DNA of 64,000 bases from Dimargaris cristalligena (lineage: Eukaryota > Kickxellomycota > Dimargaritomycetes > Dimargaritales > Dimargaritaceae), in the NCBI GenBank assembly GCA_027576995.1, contig JANBQC010000010.1, positions 62,001 through 126,000 of the forward strand, in the 5' to 3' direction. The notes under the pieces were generated by a model. The model was given only the letters and a program-made list of their open reading frames with translations. It was not told the origin of the DNA and searched no databases. The translations under genes were made by a program, and so were the position numbers. Of the stretch, positions 32,365-45,288 are shown one piece after another. The number at the start of each line of letters is the position of its first letter. Within the stretch, counting starts at the first letter, position 1.

Positions 32365-35358
32365 TAGCCTGCTCGATGACCTGCTATTGGACCTCCGAGG
32401 CATTGCGGAACGGTGACGGTATTTTGACACTTTCAATGGCGACCATCGGATTTGTAAATATTAAATATTATTATTAGTAGTATTTGGTCAGACCGGAATA
32501 GTTAAGTCATTCACATCGCGGGACGTTTCCATTGAGCTGGGGGTCAGGAGTCTTCCAGGGTTGTCTCCAGAATTATAGCCAAAAGTCTAACAGGACGAAA
32601 ATTTTCAGCAAAAAGTTCATACCGATGGCGGAATGCCCCTCCCCCCAAGGTTTGTGATTGCGTACTTCTTGTTGACTTGGCAGAGGGGATTAGCGGCTTT
32701 CTAAGTCTAGAAGGAACACTGACCATTTTAAAAATAAATAATCTATTAGGAACAGGTCAAGATGGGCCTCTTATTTTTGGGTAATCGACTCTGATAAGCA
32801 CCGCCTAATAGGGGTATTTTAAATTAAGAAGAGGGAGGAGAGGACTTACTTATCCGTCGCCGGGCCAATTGTGGCTGGAGCGCGCCACCAACGAACCGGA
32901 TTGGTTAGCCCAGGGGGAAAACGACAATTTAGTATACCATGACAAGGAAAACCTGCCTGGTATATATTCCGACAAAGGGGGGAGGGGCGCCACCCAGTGA
33001 AAACCAGGAGGCTGGAATAGAAAGGCAGGCAGGGGTTGATGGACCAATTAGAATGGAGGGTTAGACAATATACCCCGCTGGCCTATGGAATGCATTTTAA
33101 TATACGGGAGATTAAGGACCCTAGTATAGAAAGGTGATGTAGTTTATTAATGAAGAAATGGATCCTGATCAGGTTTAATTATTTGAAAAACTACTGCGCT
33201 AGATGTACGGCGAAACTAATAAACCAAGGTTCGATTTACATGGTACGAAAAAAAACAACACCCCTAGCTACCCATGTGCGCTGGGGTAATATATATATAT
33301 ATGTACATTTGTCTACATCTCAACAACTTTTGCATTCCTCCGCTTCCCATTGGATCTCCCCACAATTCCGCTCATTCTTTAAATCATTAACTCTACCCCC
33401 TCTCTCTCTATATATACATATTCCACTGATATTATCCCTCAGCAGACCCGCACATAGTCCTGCAGCCTCTTACCAGCTATACTGGGTCGTATCCAGGCTC
33501 TTTACCCATGCCCTTCTTAATCGGCGTTGGGGACCCGCTTACGCGGCCTGTCTGTATTAAGAATCTTATTCCCTTGCATTCGTCATCCACACCCACACCC
33601 ACACAAATGGTGGTCGAGCTCCATTCAGTATGGAGTAAAGGATATTCCCTCAACCCGATTGGGAATGGGCCCGGTCTTGGCATGCCATTGAGAAAGGGGT
33701 ATCTATAGTCTTTTGGAATTCTGACAAATCATGTCGACCTTTCTATGCAGCGGACTAGTTCAAAGTCCGCCCGAAGGATTGGTAGGGTCGGTTGCGTTGA
33801 TAATTTCTGGTTAGTGGTGTGGTGGAATGCACGTATTGATTGGCTAAAGCCCAGCCAGCGGGGCTCTGATTTGATTGGGACTGGGCTATCTAATGAACAC
33901 TACCGGCATTTAAAGAGACGCTGCTGGTCATGTTGACGGCATTCGGGGTTGGTCTTCCGTCTCGAACGCGTCTTCCGAAGAACTGGTAGAGGGTATCCAT
34001 TGAGTTAGGGAAGATTCGGTGTTCTTCGGCCTAATGAATTAAACCCGGCCTGATTTCTACGACATGGCAATCGTCGCAAGTCGCTCGTTGTTAAATGCCG
34101 GGGGGATTGCCTAGCGCCTCATTATTTCAGTCGCCCCACACTCAGTAGGTCTCCTTCAATCTCCTGCCTCAAATGGCTTCATTTTCATTTTTCATTTGAC
34201 CTTCCCTTCCCCTCACCTCGCAAGGCAAACATTCTATTGAATTAATCACCCATTGCATTGCTGATGCATTCACTTGTGGCTCAGCCGGCCAACTCCTAGG
34301 ATATTAATACTCCGCCGCCTCCATTATACTACACTAATCCGCATTAGTTGGTTTGTACTTTGATGGAACAGATTATTCTGCCCGTATTTGTTGGCCCTTT
34401 ACTTTCCTCATTCATCCATACCCGCTCGCCTAGTGCCTATATCCCGTGGATTTTTCCTCCCCCTGGCCGTCACTCGCTCCTTAACTATCCCCTTGTGGCT
34501 CTACTGTAGATTCTCTTTTTTCATTCCGGCTGTCCTCATTGAGGCATTCTCTCGCAGGCCTGCTCGTTCGTCCGTGCAACCGGTTGGACCTATACCAAGC
34601 CGTTATTCTGAGGTGTCTCGCACTCTGCAACTTACCGGCGCGTGCAAGTCGGTTGAGGCGACGGCTCTACGGTTGCACCACTTGCCTTGTACCCCCCCAC
34701 CCAACCCTCCATTCGCAGCGGACCAAGTCTACCGTTGGTGCACTTACTTACCGCACGACTAGGTCGCTTGCCTCGTTGGCATATATATATATATAGTACT
34801 TCGTCTAGTATAAAAGCCCCTTGGATATGTTACCTCCCGTTTTCTTACTTTCTATAGTTGCTGCTCACTCGACTCCTCTCCACCCCTCTCAACCAACTTT
34901 TCCCCTCCTAAACCCTCATCGGTCTCGGCTACACCGCTATCCTCAGGGGCCTCCAGAGTCCAGCCGCGTATAAGTGATAAGAGTGACCCTGGTTTCGGGG
35001 TCTTATCCATCTACTATTACTCACCGCTCCTCCTGGTCTTTACCTCGCCCATTCCCTTCTGTTTTGCGCATATACGCCTGCTACTAGTTTCAAAATACCT
35101 TCCTATAGGTTACATGGGTCAGCCTTGACCTCCTAGTTATTCTTTACCACCCCCGTCTCTCCTCTATTGCATTGCTCTCCCCGTCTCTGGAATACCTATT
35201 TCGAGTCCAAAAGTCGGCCCTATACCTACCACGCCACTCCCAGCCGCCCTCTATCACCAACAAAAAAAATCTCCGAAGCTGACCCATATCTATCGGTCGC
35301 GTGTACACGCCCCCCGCATTTTCCCTTGACTTTATTATATTACTTCTTCCCGCCTTCC
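32365..35358. other. Long region without a confident gene, upstream of the flippase
   Basis: About 3 kb. The right ~1 kb (34.2-35.36 kb) is strongly pyrimidine-rich on the + strand and should be promoter and 5' leader of the P4-ATPase. The left part has minus-strand coding-like segments at 32544-32740 and 32850-33047, with acceptor- and donor-like sequences between them. The second segment hits a stop codon directly before its GTAAGT, so I could not build a gene. Confidence 0.5.
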
Positions 35359-38300
35359 ATGCGCTCCAGAGCGTCTCTGCCAAGTGAAGGCACCGCTGCC
35401 ACCCTTGGCGGTACTTCCCAACAGACCCTCTACGAAATGGCCCCTCCCATGGACGCTGACCAAACTCCAGCCGCTCGGAATCCCGTCGGCACCCCGCCCT
35501 CGGCTGCCCTCGCTCTCCCCAGCCCTAGTATGTCCCGTGTGATTCACAGCGAGGGCCGACACTCCCTGAATCTGTCTGGTGAACTTCGTCGCCGGCTCCT
35601 CGACGAGTCCCCGCTGCACCCCTTGTCCAAGGGCCCCTCCGCTGTAGCCATGGCTCTGAGTCGGTCCCTACCTTCCCCCATGCCCCTGGGAGCCGCCCCG
35701 TCGGAAGTCGCGGTGGCCTTGAATTCCAACCTAAATCGCCTACTGCGGCATAAACCTAGCTTCTCCCAGTCGTTCGTCACCAGCACCAACGGCTCCATCA
35801 GTTTGGCTGATATGTCATACGACCTACCCGACACCTACCAGGTCGACTTTAACTGCCCCGATTCGGATTTAGCCAAGCGATACAAGTATCCCACGAATTA
35901 CCAACGCACCACCAAATACACCCTACTGACTTTTCTGCCGCTCAACCTGTTTGCACAGTTCCGCCGCTTTTATAATATTTATTTCCTACTCGCCGCCATT
36001 TTCGTCTTGATCGTACCATCCCTTGATCCCGTATCCGAAGTACTTCCTCTATGTATCGTTCTCACCATCACTGCCGTCAAAGACGGAACCGAAGACTACA
36101 AGCGGTATCATCAGGATCGACGTGTCAACAGCCTGGAATACATCACTGTTAGTCACGGCGAGCGCATGCCCATTCTCTCCAAGGATATTCGACCGGGTTA
36201 TATCATTTACCTCCAAAAAGGCCAGACCGTACCCGCTGATTTGATTCTGCTGAGCACTAGTATAGAGGACGGCACCGCTTTCGTTGAAACCATGGATCTG
36301 GATGGTGAAACCAGTCTCAAGCGGAAGGCAGCCATGCGGTTTACCCAACCCTTCGCCACCGATGCCAAAGTTTCCACCTTGCGGGGTCGCATTCAGTGCG
36401 AATTCCCCAACGAAAAGCTCGACCAAATTGACGGCCGGGTCCATTTTCATCGGGCGTATGCTTCCGAAAAACCCTCCGTGCTTACTCCCGAAGGGGGGTC
36501 ATCCGACCCGCCGGACACCAGCGTCCAGCCCTTCACAGCCGACAACGTGCTGCTGCGCGGTACGCATCTGCGGAACACTGACTTCATCTACGGCGTGGTA
36601 GCGTACGCCGGGGTCGACTCCAAAATCATGCGCAACCTCAAGAATACCGGCCTCAAATTCTCCACGATGGAGGGTCGCCTCAACCGCCTGATTATCGCCA
36701 TCTTCGTATGGAACGCTATTATGCTGACCGTCAGCGTGGTCCTGTCGTTGGCCGACTCGGTAAGTACCTTCGGGATTGGTTGGAGGGGGATTGTTCATTC
36801 ATTGTTGAGCTTCGCTGGTATTTTTTTTAACGGGCGGTCCATGGTGTCCATCCCTTCCCATTCTTCCGCTCCCTCATCTTTTGCTTTTTGGCACTGGTTT
36901 TCTAAGTGGCGATCCTTGGCTGCATTAGGAAAGGATACATTGAGCCGTGTTTCGGCTCTTGGCGAAAATCTATTTAATGGCCCTCAGATATCATTTGAGA
37001 GAATGGGGAACATCGTTTGCTGGGTCAACCTTTCCCTGCCATATTCCTTCATTCCGACTACAGTGCGATTGGGCATTCTGTGTTCCTCACTGACTTCCCA
37101 CCCACATACTAAATTATTTATCTTACCATCTGTTCCCTGCTATGCATGTACACCTTTCTCCTAACCTGCCCATGCCCTAACCTATTCTTAGTCCCGCTCC
37201 AAGGCCTGGTACCTCGGCGACCAGTCGGTGGTCCCCACGGAGGTATTATCCCAGTTCATGGTGTTCTTCGTGCTGTATACCTTCCTGATTCCCATCTCCA
37301 TTTTTGTTTCGATTGAACTGGTGCATATCCTCCAGGCCCTGTTCATGCGGTGGGACCGCCGTATGGTGTCGTTCCGCCCCTCGACTAAAGGTACTGCCGT
37401 CGAAAAAAAGCACATGCATGTCCATAATACCAACCTGCACGAGGATTTAGGGGCCGTCGAATACATTTTCTCCGATAAGACGGGGACGTTGACTAAAAAT
37501 ATCATGACGCTGTCGAAATGGGGTATCGGCTGTCGGGTTTTCGATGAGGCCGAGGATCCGGGTTGTCTCGGCGAATACATCCGCACCCTCGACCCCAGTT
37601 CCCCACACTACCAGCAGTACACACGCTTTTGGCAGACCATGGCGCTGTGTCACTCAGCCATTCCCGTCCAGGAGGAAACCGGAGAGAAGGCCACGCTGGC
37701 CAGCCTAGTCTACGAGGCCCAATCCCCCGACGAATCCGCTTTACTGAGCGCCATTCGCAACAATGGGTTTATTTTCCACCAACGGAACAAGCGGTCCATG
37801 GAAGTATATCGCCAGGAGCTCGAGGGGGATGTCCCCGTAACCGATGCGAAGCATCCCCCCTATACGTGGCGGGACTCACCCGTTCGCCTGGACCGGTTCG
37901 AACTACTCTTTACTTTCCCCTTCTCCTCCGACCGCAAGCGTATGTCCGTTGTGGTACGCACCCCTGAGGGCATCCTCTTGCTCTGCAAAGGGGCCGATAA
38001 TATGATGATTCCCCGGCTTTGCTCGGAGACCACCGACCCCGCCCAGCTTGCCCATACCGAAACGTCCATCCACCAGTTTTCATTGGCCGGTCTCCGTACC
38101 TTAGTCGTTGCGGCACGCGCCCTCACCGTCAGCGAATTTGCCGAGCTCCAAAACGTGATGGAACAGGTCCAGTGCGCTCTTTCCCACCGTGAACAGCGCT
38201 TAGCGGAGGTTGCCGAATGGATCGAAACGGACCTCGAGCTGCTGGGCTGTACCGCCATTGAAGATCGTTTGCAGGACCAGGTCCCCGAAACCATTGAGTA

Positions 38301-39684
38301 TCTGCTGCGCTGCGGTATTAAGATTTGGCTCCTTACCGGGGATAAACAGGAAACGGCCGTGAAGATTGGCATGAGCTCCCACCTGATTACTTCCCAGATG
38401 AACCTGATGGTACTCAACGCGGCCAATGAATTGGAGTGCGCCGAAAAACTGGACGAGTTCATCACGATTGCCGAGGGCCGGGAAGATGGCGAAGAGAACG
38501 CCCTGGTGGTTAACGGGGCTACTCTGGAGTATGTTCTAGAGGATGTACCCCTCGCTAAGAAATTCCTCCGGTTGGGAGTGACTTGTCATTCGGTGATTTG
38601 CTGCCGAGTCACCCCGCTGCAAAAGGCCCGCGTGGTCCAGCTGGTCAAGAAACGTCTACAGAAGGTGACGCTGAGTATCGGCGACGGGGCCAACGACGTG
38701 TCCATGATCCAAGTCGCCCATGTGGGGGTGGGAATCGAAGGTATGGAGGGGGCCCAGGCCGTCCGGGCCAGCGACTACTCCTTTGTCGAATTCAAGAGCC
38801 TCCGCCCTTTGATTGCGATCCACGGCCGGTACTCGTATATCCGGATGGCCAATATTGTATTTTATTCGTTCTACAAGAACATTGTGCTAATCACGATCCA
38901 GTTTTGGTTCGGCTTTAACAACGCGTGGTCGGGCCAGACGCTCTACTTGGACTATTTCCTGACGCTGTTCAACACGGTGTTTACCTGTCTCCCACCGGTC
39001 GTGGCCGCGTGCTTTGATAAGGACGTTGACGAGCGGCTGGTCTTGCTGTATCCCGAACTCTTCCGGCAGATCCGGAATAACGTATACTGGAACTGGTGGG
39101 TGGTTGGTCACTGGGGGGCCAGTGCGTTGTGGCACTCAGGAGTCATTTACGGTTGTCTTATTTTTCTGCAACAATCCTCGGTGACGTATGCGTACGGCTC
39201 GGGCATGAGTTATCTCGTGCAGGAATACTTCGTGGGTACGGTCCTCTTTTCGGTGGTGACCGTCAAAGCCTGCCTACTGATGCGGCACTGGGTCTGGCCC
39301 TCCGTCTTCGGTATTGGCATCACCGTGGTGGTCTACATGCTGATCCAGTTCGGTTTCGAACTGTTCAATTTCGTGGACAAGGGCACTTTCGGTGATGTCC
39401 ACCGCATGCCGGGTCTGTGGCTGGTTAGTATGCTGGCCGTCGTGATGTGTCTGTTACCCGATGTTGTGGTTAAATATTGGTGCCATCAGTACCACCCCGA
39501 GGACGCGATTATTGTCCGCGAACGGGCACATCTCCTTCGAGCCCAGGCGGCCCGGAATCGCGTAGACGGCGAGGGTGGTCATTCCCCTCGTGAAGGTGGT
39601 AATGGTGGTGATCACTCGGATGATGGTGATAGTGTCTCCCAATCCCTCACTTTAATTACCCGGAATTCCGAAAGTTCCTCCTAA
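35359..39684 (+). CDS. P4-type ATPase (phospholipid flippase)
   Basis: Two exons, 35359-36759 and 37192-39684, give 1297 aa (donor GTAAGT, phase 0). The start is the first in-frame ATG; the frame further left opens only at a TTG. P4-ATPases move phospholipids from the outer or lumenal leaflet to the cytosolic leaflet of Golgi, endosomal and plasma membranes. After a disordered N-terminus (~150 aa) come the first helices with NYQRTTKYTLLTFLPLNLFAQF, then the actuator loop with DGET (from Asp315), the phosphorylation motif DKTGT (Asp562) and the hinge motif GDGANDVSMIQ. At least six C-terminal helices and a Gly/His/Ser-rich tail follow. It resembles the Drs2/ATP8 type generally, but I cannot assign the subclass. 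The 432-nt intron is the longest in the window; the reading frame stays open for most of it. Confidence 0.95.
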
Positions 39685-40715
39685 ATAAGTGGGTCTCTAC
39701 TGTCACCTTTTCACCCCCCCCCCTCCCTCACTGTCTTGTGTACTTCGCATGGCTCACTTGCTGTTTGACATTAACCAGCCCGGGTTGTTGAAGTTGGACT
39801 TTGGCTGTTCCTCCATAATTTGAATAATGCATACCTATAATTCATTATTCCCTATTTCACATTTTATACCCCCTTCTCATGTCTACTAAATTTATTTGCC
39901 CAATTTTTGATTTCTTTTAGATTTTTGCCATGTCCAAATTTTTTTATATAGTGTTTATGTGTTGTTGTTTTTTTGAACCTTTGTATTAATATGAATTGAT
40001 GTCTTGGTTTGTTCCATATATTTAAATTTGTTGTTGTTGTTGTTTTCTCGGCTTACAACTCTGTTTGAAACACCCACGTCTCCTGTTTATTTGACCATCA
40101 AGCATAGTAAATGTTTACCTAATCGCATTAATAAACTAGGTCTATTATTTACATCTAAACAGCAGCTTTCAGCCATGTGAGTACTATGTACCAGATTATT
40201 CAAAGTACTCCCCCCTATTCTCTAACCCGAAATGTGCCCCATTAGATTATTCTACTTGCTCTATCCATGATTATCATGTGTGGTTGAAATATGACAGCTT
40301 TGGCTAATGATACCGACATACACCCCTCTATACTCATATTGATCACGAAATGTTTTTTGAAATTCGGACATGAGTTCATTAATACGGACAATTGCGGGTC
40401 AAGTTAAAATCGCGGGTAGGGAGGAGAAAAGGGGAGGCGAGTATAAAAACCTCAGAGAAGGTGCAGTAGATAGAAGTAGACCAAAAAAACTAAAAGAAAT
40501 GCTGCCTAGTATTTTAAATATCCAATTGATATATAGAAATGAAAGAAAACACTAGCGGACAGATCCCCACCATAGTTTACCTATACCATCTCAGCAGTCC
40601 TCTCTCTCTCTCTCTCTCTCGTTAGCTTTACCCACCCACCAACTAAACTACATTTGACATTATGGTAACCGCAGGAAAAACGGGTAAGCGAAGGGGTGTG
40701 TGAGTGTGTGTGCGT
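39685..40715. other. Convergent intergenic region
   Basis: About 1.0 kb between the flippase and the BAR-protein gene. It is T-rich on the + strand just after the flippase stop (3' UTR-like) and carries a (CT)n run at 40600-40620. No gene seen. Confidence 0.6.
40600..40620. repeat. (TC)n microsatellite
   Basis: About 21 bases of uninterrupted TC repeat, some 95 bases beyond the stop codon of the BAR-domain gene. Confidence 0.9.
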
Positions 40716-42016
40716 TTAGTGGTGGTTATGGCTATCCCGGTAGAGAGCCTCCTGGGTCACCTGGAGTTCGTCGATTTCGGGGGCCAGTTCGGAGAGCAAG
40801 TCACTGGCTTCCTTGTAGTACCGGAGCTGCGCGGAGACCAGCTCGGAGAGGTTGCGGAGGGCTTCGGGGGATTCGACGACGGCCTTCATCAGGGACATGG
40901 CCTCTTCGACCACGGCGACGAATTCGTCTTCGGCCTTGAGGATTTCGTGCTGGGCCTGGTCGGTCTGGTCGGGGCGGGTGGGGTTGGTGCTGCGCAGGGC
41001 ATTCTTGGTGGCGTCCAAGGCTAACCGACTGGAATAGACGTTCTTGCGGGCCTTGAGGGCCAGGGCAATGCTGGTGTTCAGGTTGTTTTGGACGGGGTCG
41101 GTGAACTTGAGGAGAACTTCGTCGTCCAGGTTCAGTTTGGCTTCGCCGATTTTCTCCTGGATGGAGCCGAATTTGAACAGGGCGGCGCCGTAGGGTTCCT
41201 CGAGACCAACGGTTTCGGAGGCCTTGAGGGCGGTCCGGCCCATGCCGTGGTAGACGGTCTTGGGGATGGGTTCTTCAGTGGTTTTGGGCGATACTGGGCC
41301 AGCGGCTTCCTCCTGGCCGAGGGCGGCGTGCTGGATCTTGCCACTGACGGAGCGGGAGAAATCCCAGATGGACTCACCGATTTGGTTCATGTCCAGGGCC
41401 AGAGGGGCCGCGGTATAGGTCTTACTGAGGCGGACCAGAGCCTGCTGGATGTTTCGGACGGCATCAAAGCGCTGGGGGTGGGGAGGAATGGTAGTAATGA
41501 TGGTAACGGAGATATGGTTAGGATAGGGATGACGAGTTGACTATATTTGACCTCTAGGAATGGGATAGCTAAGTGGAACTGACCCTCGGTGAACGATATA
41601 GATTAATATCTGGGTAAAAGGTGATTGATTATGCAGACTTACGCGTTCCAGGTCGTTATATTCCTTGGGGAGTTCGGTCACTTCGGTAGCGGTACCCATC
41701 TTTTCTTGGGACCACTAGGGAGGGAGAAAAAGAAGGGTCGTTTAAATAGACATGGGGTGTATATATAGATGTATCTAAAGATATTATGAGTGAGTGAGTC
41801 GAGGGGTATCTGATAATTCAGGCCGAAAGGGGCTGCTATATGCCCCGGGGAGAAAAAACGCTGCAGTTTAGGGAGCCGTTCCCTAGGCCATGCAGGCAGA
41901 CCTGGCCTGGGGTGGAAAAGAGTTGTACAACATACCTGTTTGACCTGGGTGAAGCTCCGGTTGAGCTTCTGGGCGAAGGGGTTAATCTTCTGGCTGAAAG
42001 ACTGGAAGGAATCCAT
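40716..42016 (-). CDS. GVP36: BAR-domain protein, Gvp36-like
   Basis: Three exons read from high to low, 41936-42016, 41643-41714 and 40716-41471, give 302 aa (donors GTATGT and GTAAGT, both in phase 0). BAR proteins form curved dimers that bind and shape membranes. Yeast Gvp36 acts at Golgi and endosomes and affects endocytosis. The N-terminal helix (MDSFQSFSQKINPFAQKLNR) could insert into membranes. The segment WSQEKMGTATEVTELPKEYNDLERRFDAV closely parallels the start of yeast Gvp36. The rest is a long helical coiled region with YHGMGRTALKASETVG and NNLNTSIALALKARKNVYSSRL. There is no SH3 domain. Yeast Gvp36 is 326 aa, so the length fits. Confidence 0.93.
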
Positions 42017-42220
42017 GGCGGAATTAGACGAAAGAGGTTAAGTATGGGAGAAGAGTTTAGGCGAATCAACGAAATGGCCGATAATTATTCGAAACTAGAT
42101 AAGGAGAATGGTAAGGAAACAAGAAGTACTTGTGAATGGGGGGATTAGTTGCTAGTCAGAAAAGAAGCTGAGGAGGGCAGCAGAGCAGATGAGAGTGGCA
42201 AGCGGTATCAGAGGGCGTCG

Positions 42221-42240
42221 TGTGTGTGTGTGTGTGTGTG
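42221..42240. repeat. (TG)n microsatellite
   Basis: Twenty bases of TG repeat followed by a short TATATAT run, about 205 bases upstream of the GVP36-like start. Confidence 0.9.
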
Positions 42241-43450
42241 TATATATGCTGCTGAAATGATGATGATATATGCTTATAAGCAGCTGGCGGCTTTGTTATG
42301 GTGGTGGTTCTTAAGCTGGGCGGGGGAAGTGGGCGCCAAATATACGTCAGAGCAATAGGAGGCGGGTATATAATTTTATAATGGTACTGGTGGATTGGCG
42401 GGTTTCTCTTTAACGCCCTAGCCAGCCAATCATCGTCACTTGAGCCTTCTAATTTGATGCGGATATCAACGTCCAGAGACTATAGATATGCGGATTCTTA
42501 TATATATATATATATATTAAATAAGGGCTGGCTTATGACTTACTATATTGTATATTCTTCGGCTCGCCGTTTCCTTGCTAATAAGATGTAGCTAGAGCAG
42601 ACTATACTACCATAGAAGAGAGATGGGACCTATTTAATTTCTAAACGACTATATACCATGACTATCCAACCCATCTAACAACGGGGTGTCCAGATCAGCC
42701 TACGGAATACACATATGATGTACCCACGTACCTTGAGACCCGCTGCTAATTATAGGACCCGCCCCCCATGTATATGGGTAGCGCAGAAGGAAAGCCGGAC
42801 AGGAGGGCAGGCCAGGTCATGATGGGCTCTGGTTTACTTATACTATACTCTACACCTCTCTACAACCCATATTGCCACTGCAGTGGTAATTGGATAGATA
42901 GATGCAATACATTCCCCCCTTTATGCCCTCCCTATTCCACCGGCACGTGTGGGAGGAGATCTATAGAGTGGGCAGCTTCAGGAGGGTTATTATTACTATG
43001 AAAGTACAAATAAGCTGCAGGGACGGGATAAATGAATGGGATGATAAATAAATGGCTTAGATATGGGCTTTTTTCGGGTCACATGGTCAGCACCGGCCGA
43101 GTGGTAAGCAACGGACTGCGTCGGCCATCCGGATTGGCCCGACCGGGAATTCTATTTAAAACGGAGGAGTACCACTGGATAAGAGAAGAAGAGGTAGAGA
43201 AAGAAGGTTCGATTTTCGGCAGAGTATGTGAGAGAGACTGGTTGGGTGGTGGACAAGGCTGGCAATAAAATAGCATAGTTCTCTCCTCTCCTCTCGTTCC
43301 TCTTGGCTGCACAGATTGTGCGGGGGGCTGGTTGTGCAGCAGTGGGAATATTATAGGAGAGAGGTCTGGGCCACTATTATTATAATACTTTAGACTTTCC
43401 TCCCCCCAATGACAGCAGCCACCCTTCCTCCTCATTTGTCTATGATATCA

Positions 43451-43482
43451 CGCACACACACGCATACACACACACACACACA
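43451..43482. repeat. (CA)n microsatellite
   Basis: An imperfect CA run of about 32 bases, interrupted by CGCATA, upstream of the small membrane-protein gene. Confidence 0.9.
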
Positions 43483-43820
43483 ATTGCCGCAAACTTCTTT
43501 TCGCCTGGGATGCGTCGTCGTGATAGGAGTGCCAAGCCCTGGATAGAATGATATAGTACAGTAGAGTAGTAATCCTTCTCTATATATGCCCTTTCTTTTT
43601 ACTTATAATAATCCGACCCCTCTCCGCTCAGGCCTCTCCTGTCCGTTTTCTCTTTCCTTCGCCCCATTTCTTCCTCTTATATTCTCTCTCCTCTCCATTC
43701 CCGCTCCATTCTAGCCTCCCCGACCACCACCACCACCACCACCTTGCTGTACACTATCCGTCCGCGCCTCCCGAGCCAAACAATACATACATATCCAAAG
43801 GAAGAAAGCAAGAGAGAGCC

Positions 43821-44216
43821 ATGGTATCCCCTATCGGCCAAACGGCCCGTCGCGCCTTTCTAATCGGCGTCTTCTTCGTTCTAGCCGGCATTGGACTGTT
43901 CATCGGCAGCCGCGTCGTCCGTTACGACTACTACGACGACCGCATTTCCTACCGGTCCGCCCTGGTCCGTTACCACGCTCTTACTTGGTCCGGTGTCGTG
44001 GCCTTTATCCTGGGTTGCGGTATCGTAGGCTACGGCTTCACAGCTCGCAAACGGGAACTAGCCAAGAACCACCAGGCCGCTTACCACATGTACCCCCCGG
44101 GTCCCCACGGCCCTCCCCCCGGTGCCCCGTACTATGCCGCCCCTCCCCCCGCTTATCACCAACAAAATGCCTACCCCCCTCCCCCCGGCTATGAGCCCGC
44201 TCTACCTAAACACTAA
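43821..44216 (+). CDS. Small two-helix membrane protein with PPxY motifs
   Basis: A 131-aa single-exon protein. I do not recognise a named family. Helix 1 covers about residues 11-31 (RAFLIGVFFVLAGIGLFIGS) and helix 2 about 54-74 (TWSGVVAFILGCGIVGYGF). A charged, Tyr-rich loop (RYDYYDDRISYRS) lies between them. The C-terminal ~45 residues are Pro/Tyr/Gly-rich and contain two PPxY motifs (PPAY and PPGY), the signature bound by WW domains of Rsp5/NEDD4 ubiquitin ligases. This layout is what membrane adaptors of Rsp5 look like, but the role is an inference. No signal peptide other than helix 1 is seen. Codon bias is strong, suggesting high expression. Confidence 0.85.
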   Translation: MVSPIGQTARRAFLIGVFFVLAGIGLFIGSRVVRYDYYDDRISYRSALVRYHALTWSGVVAFILGCGIVGYGFTARKRELAKNHQAAYHMYPPGPHGPPPGAPYYAAPPPAYHQQNAYPPPPGYEPALPKH

Positions 44217-45288
44217 GCCAAATAGAAAGAGAGAGCTCCCCCCATTTATATACATATATATACTTTTATTGCTGTATCCTATATATATGTATATATATAT
44301 ATGACTTCGTGCGGGNNNNNNNNNNTATAAATACATACCCCCCCCTTGTAAACACATCCATATATCCAAAGTACATACCCCCCTCTCTCTCTTCATATAT
44401 GTACCCGAAGTTCTACCCTTTACTAACTGTTTTATTCTTATATTCTCCTACTTTATTTTGTGTTTTCGCATTAACCACCCTACCCTTCTTTGGCTTAACT
44501 ACTTCAATCCAATCCTTGTCGGGGCTACTTATTCGGGTAACCGACCCCCCCCCCCAGCTTGAGTAATTTAAAACATCCTATAAATATTGCACCCGTTTCA
44601 TTAGAAGGTACAGCCATCATTCTATGTAATTCCTTTTTCGAATAGCACGGTCTACAATAACCGAAAGGTCGTCTCATGCACAGGTATAAAGAACATAGCA
44701 GACAATAAATTTTAATGGTCAAAATAGCAGGAACTAAACAGAGTCGGCCGGTAAAAAGGAATGAAAAAGAACGTCAACGCGAAGAACCACATTCTCACAC
44801 TAGGATTCTTGAGTACCCTTTATTAATATACCAAGTCTATAAAACGAATAATTCACTTTATTGATGATTAACATAGCCTTCGGGAAGGCCCTCCGAATAT
44901 CAAAATCAATTTCGGTTTGGGATAAAAAGAACTATATAAAATGAAGGGGAGGAATACCAGTATAATATGTGTCGGAGAAATGAAAAAAAATAAAATAAAA
45001 ACAATAATATATAAATGTAAATTACAAACCACGAAGAAAACTTGAAATATCAAAAATGAAAGGAATACAAACCCAAGAAACCGTATAAAAGATATTCACA
45101 GCCGTATATATACCAAAAACGACCACCCGCCCCACTCTGAGTTCGGCATGTAGGTTACCCAGGGTACTATCTAATACATGTATGTAGGCGTAGTGGATAA
45201 ATGTATACAGTCCAACTACCAACCGATAATATGGTAAATGCCGAAGGAAAAAGTAAGATATGTGATATTAAACTAGACTCAGCCAGAC
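44217..45288. other. Convergent intergenic region with an assembly gap
   Basis: About 1.07 kb of AT-rich sequence between two convergent genes. It includes TA runs at 44257-44302, a 10-N gap and a C homopolymer near 44552. No gene seen. Confidence 0.6.
44316..44325. other. Assembly gap (10 N)
   Basis: Ten N bases beside TA microsatellite sequence. The true gap length is unknown. Confidence 0.99.

Larger units (their letters stand above)
42017..43820. promoter_or_regulatory. Divergent intergenic region rich in microsatellites
   Basis: About 1.8 kb between two divergent genes. It has no supported coding region and contains (GT)n at 42221-42240, (TA)n near 42499-42517 and (CA)n at 43451-43482. 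A (CCA)n-like tract at about 43724-43743 lies within 100 bases of the right-hand gene. Confidence 0.55.

Noticed and set aside
32544..33047. Minus-strand coding-like segments between TRM140 and the flippase
   Set aside because: A GTAAGT donor follows the longer segment, but a stop codon lies directly before it in the protein-like frame, and no ATG was found. I could not assemble a gene.
43083..43150. GGCCGAGTGGT sequence resembling a tRNA A box
   Set aside because: No matching B box (GGTTCGAATCC-type) follows and no acceptor stem pairs, so it is not a tRNA gene.
43451..43482. CA repeats as a possible CRISPR or structured array
   Set aside because: Simple dinucleotide repeat with no spacers; typical eukaryotic microsatellite.
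44316..44325. Run of N as a possible biological break
   Set aside because: Simply an assembly gap of fixed size beside TA repeats.
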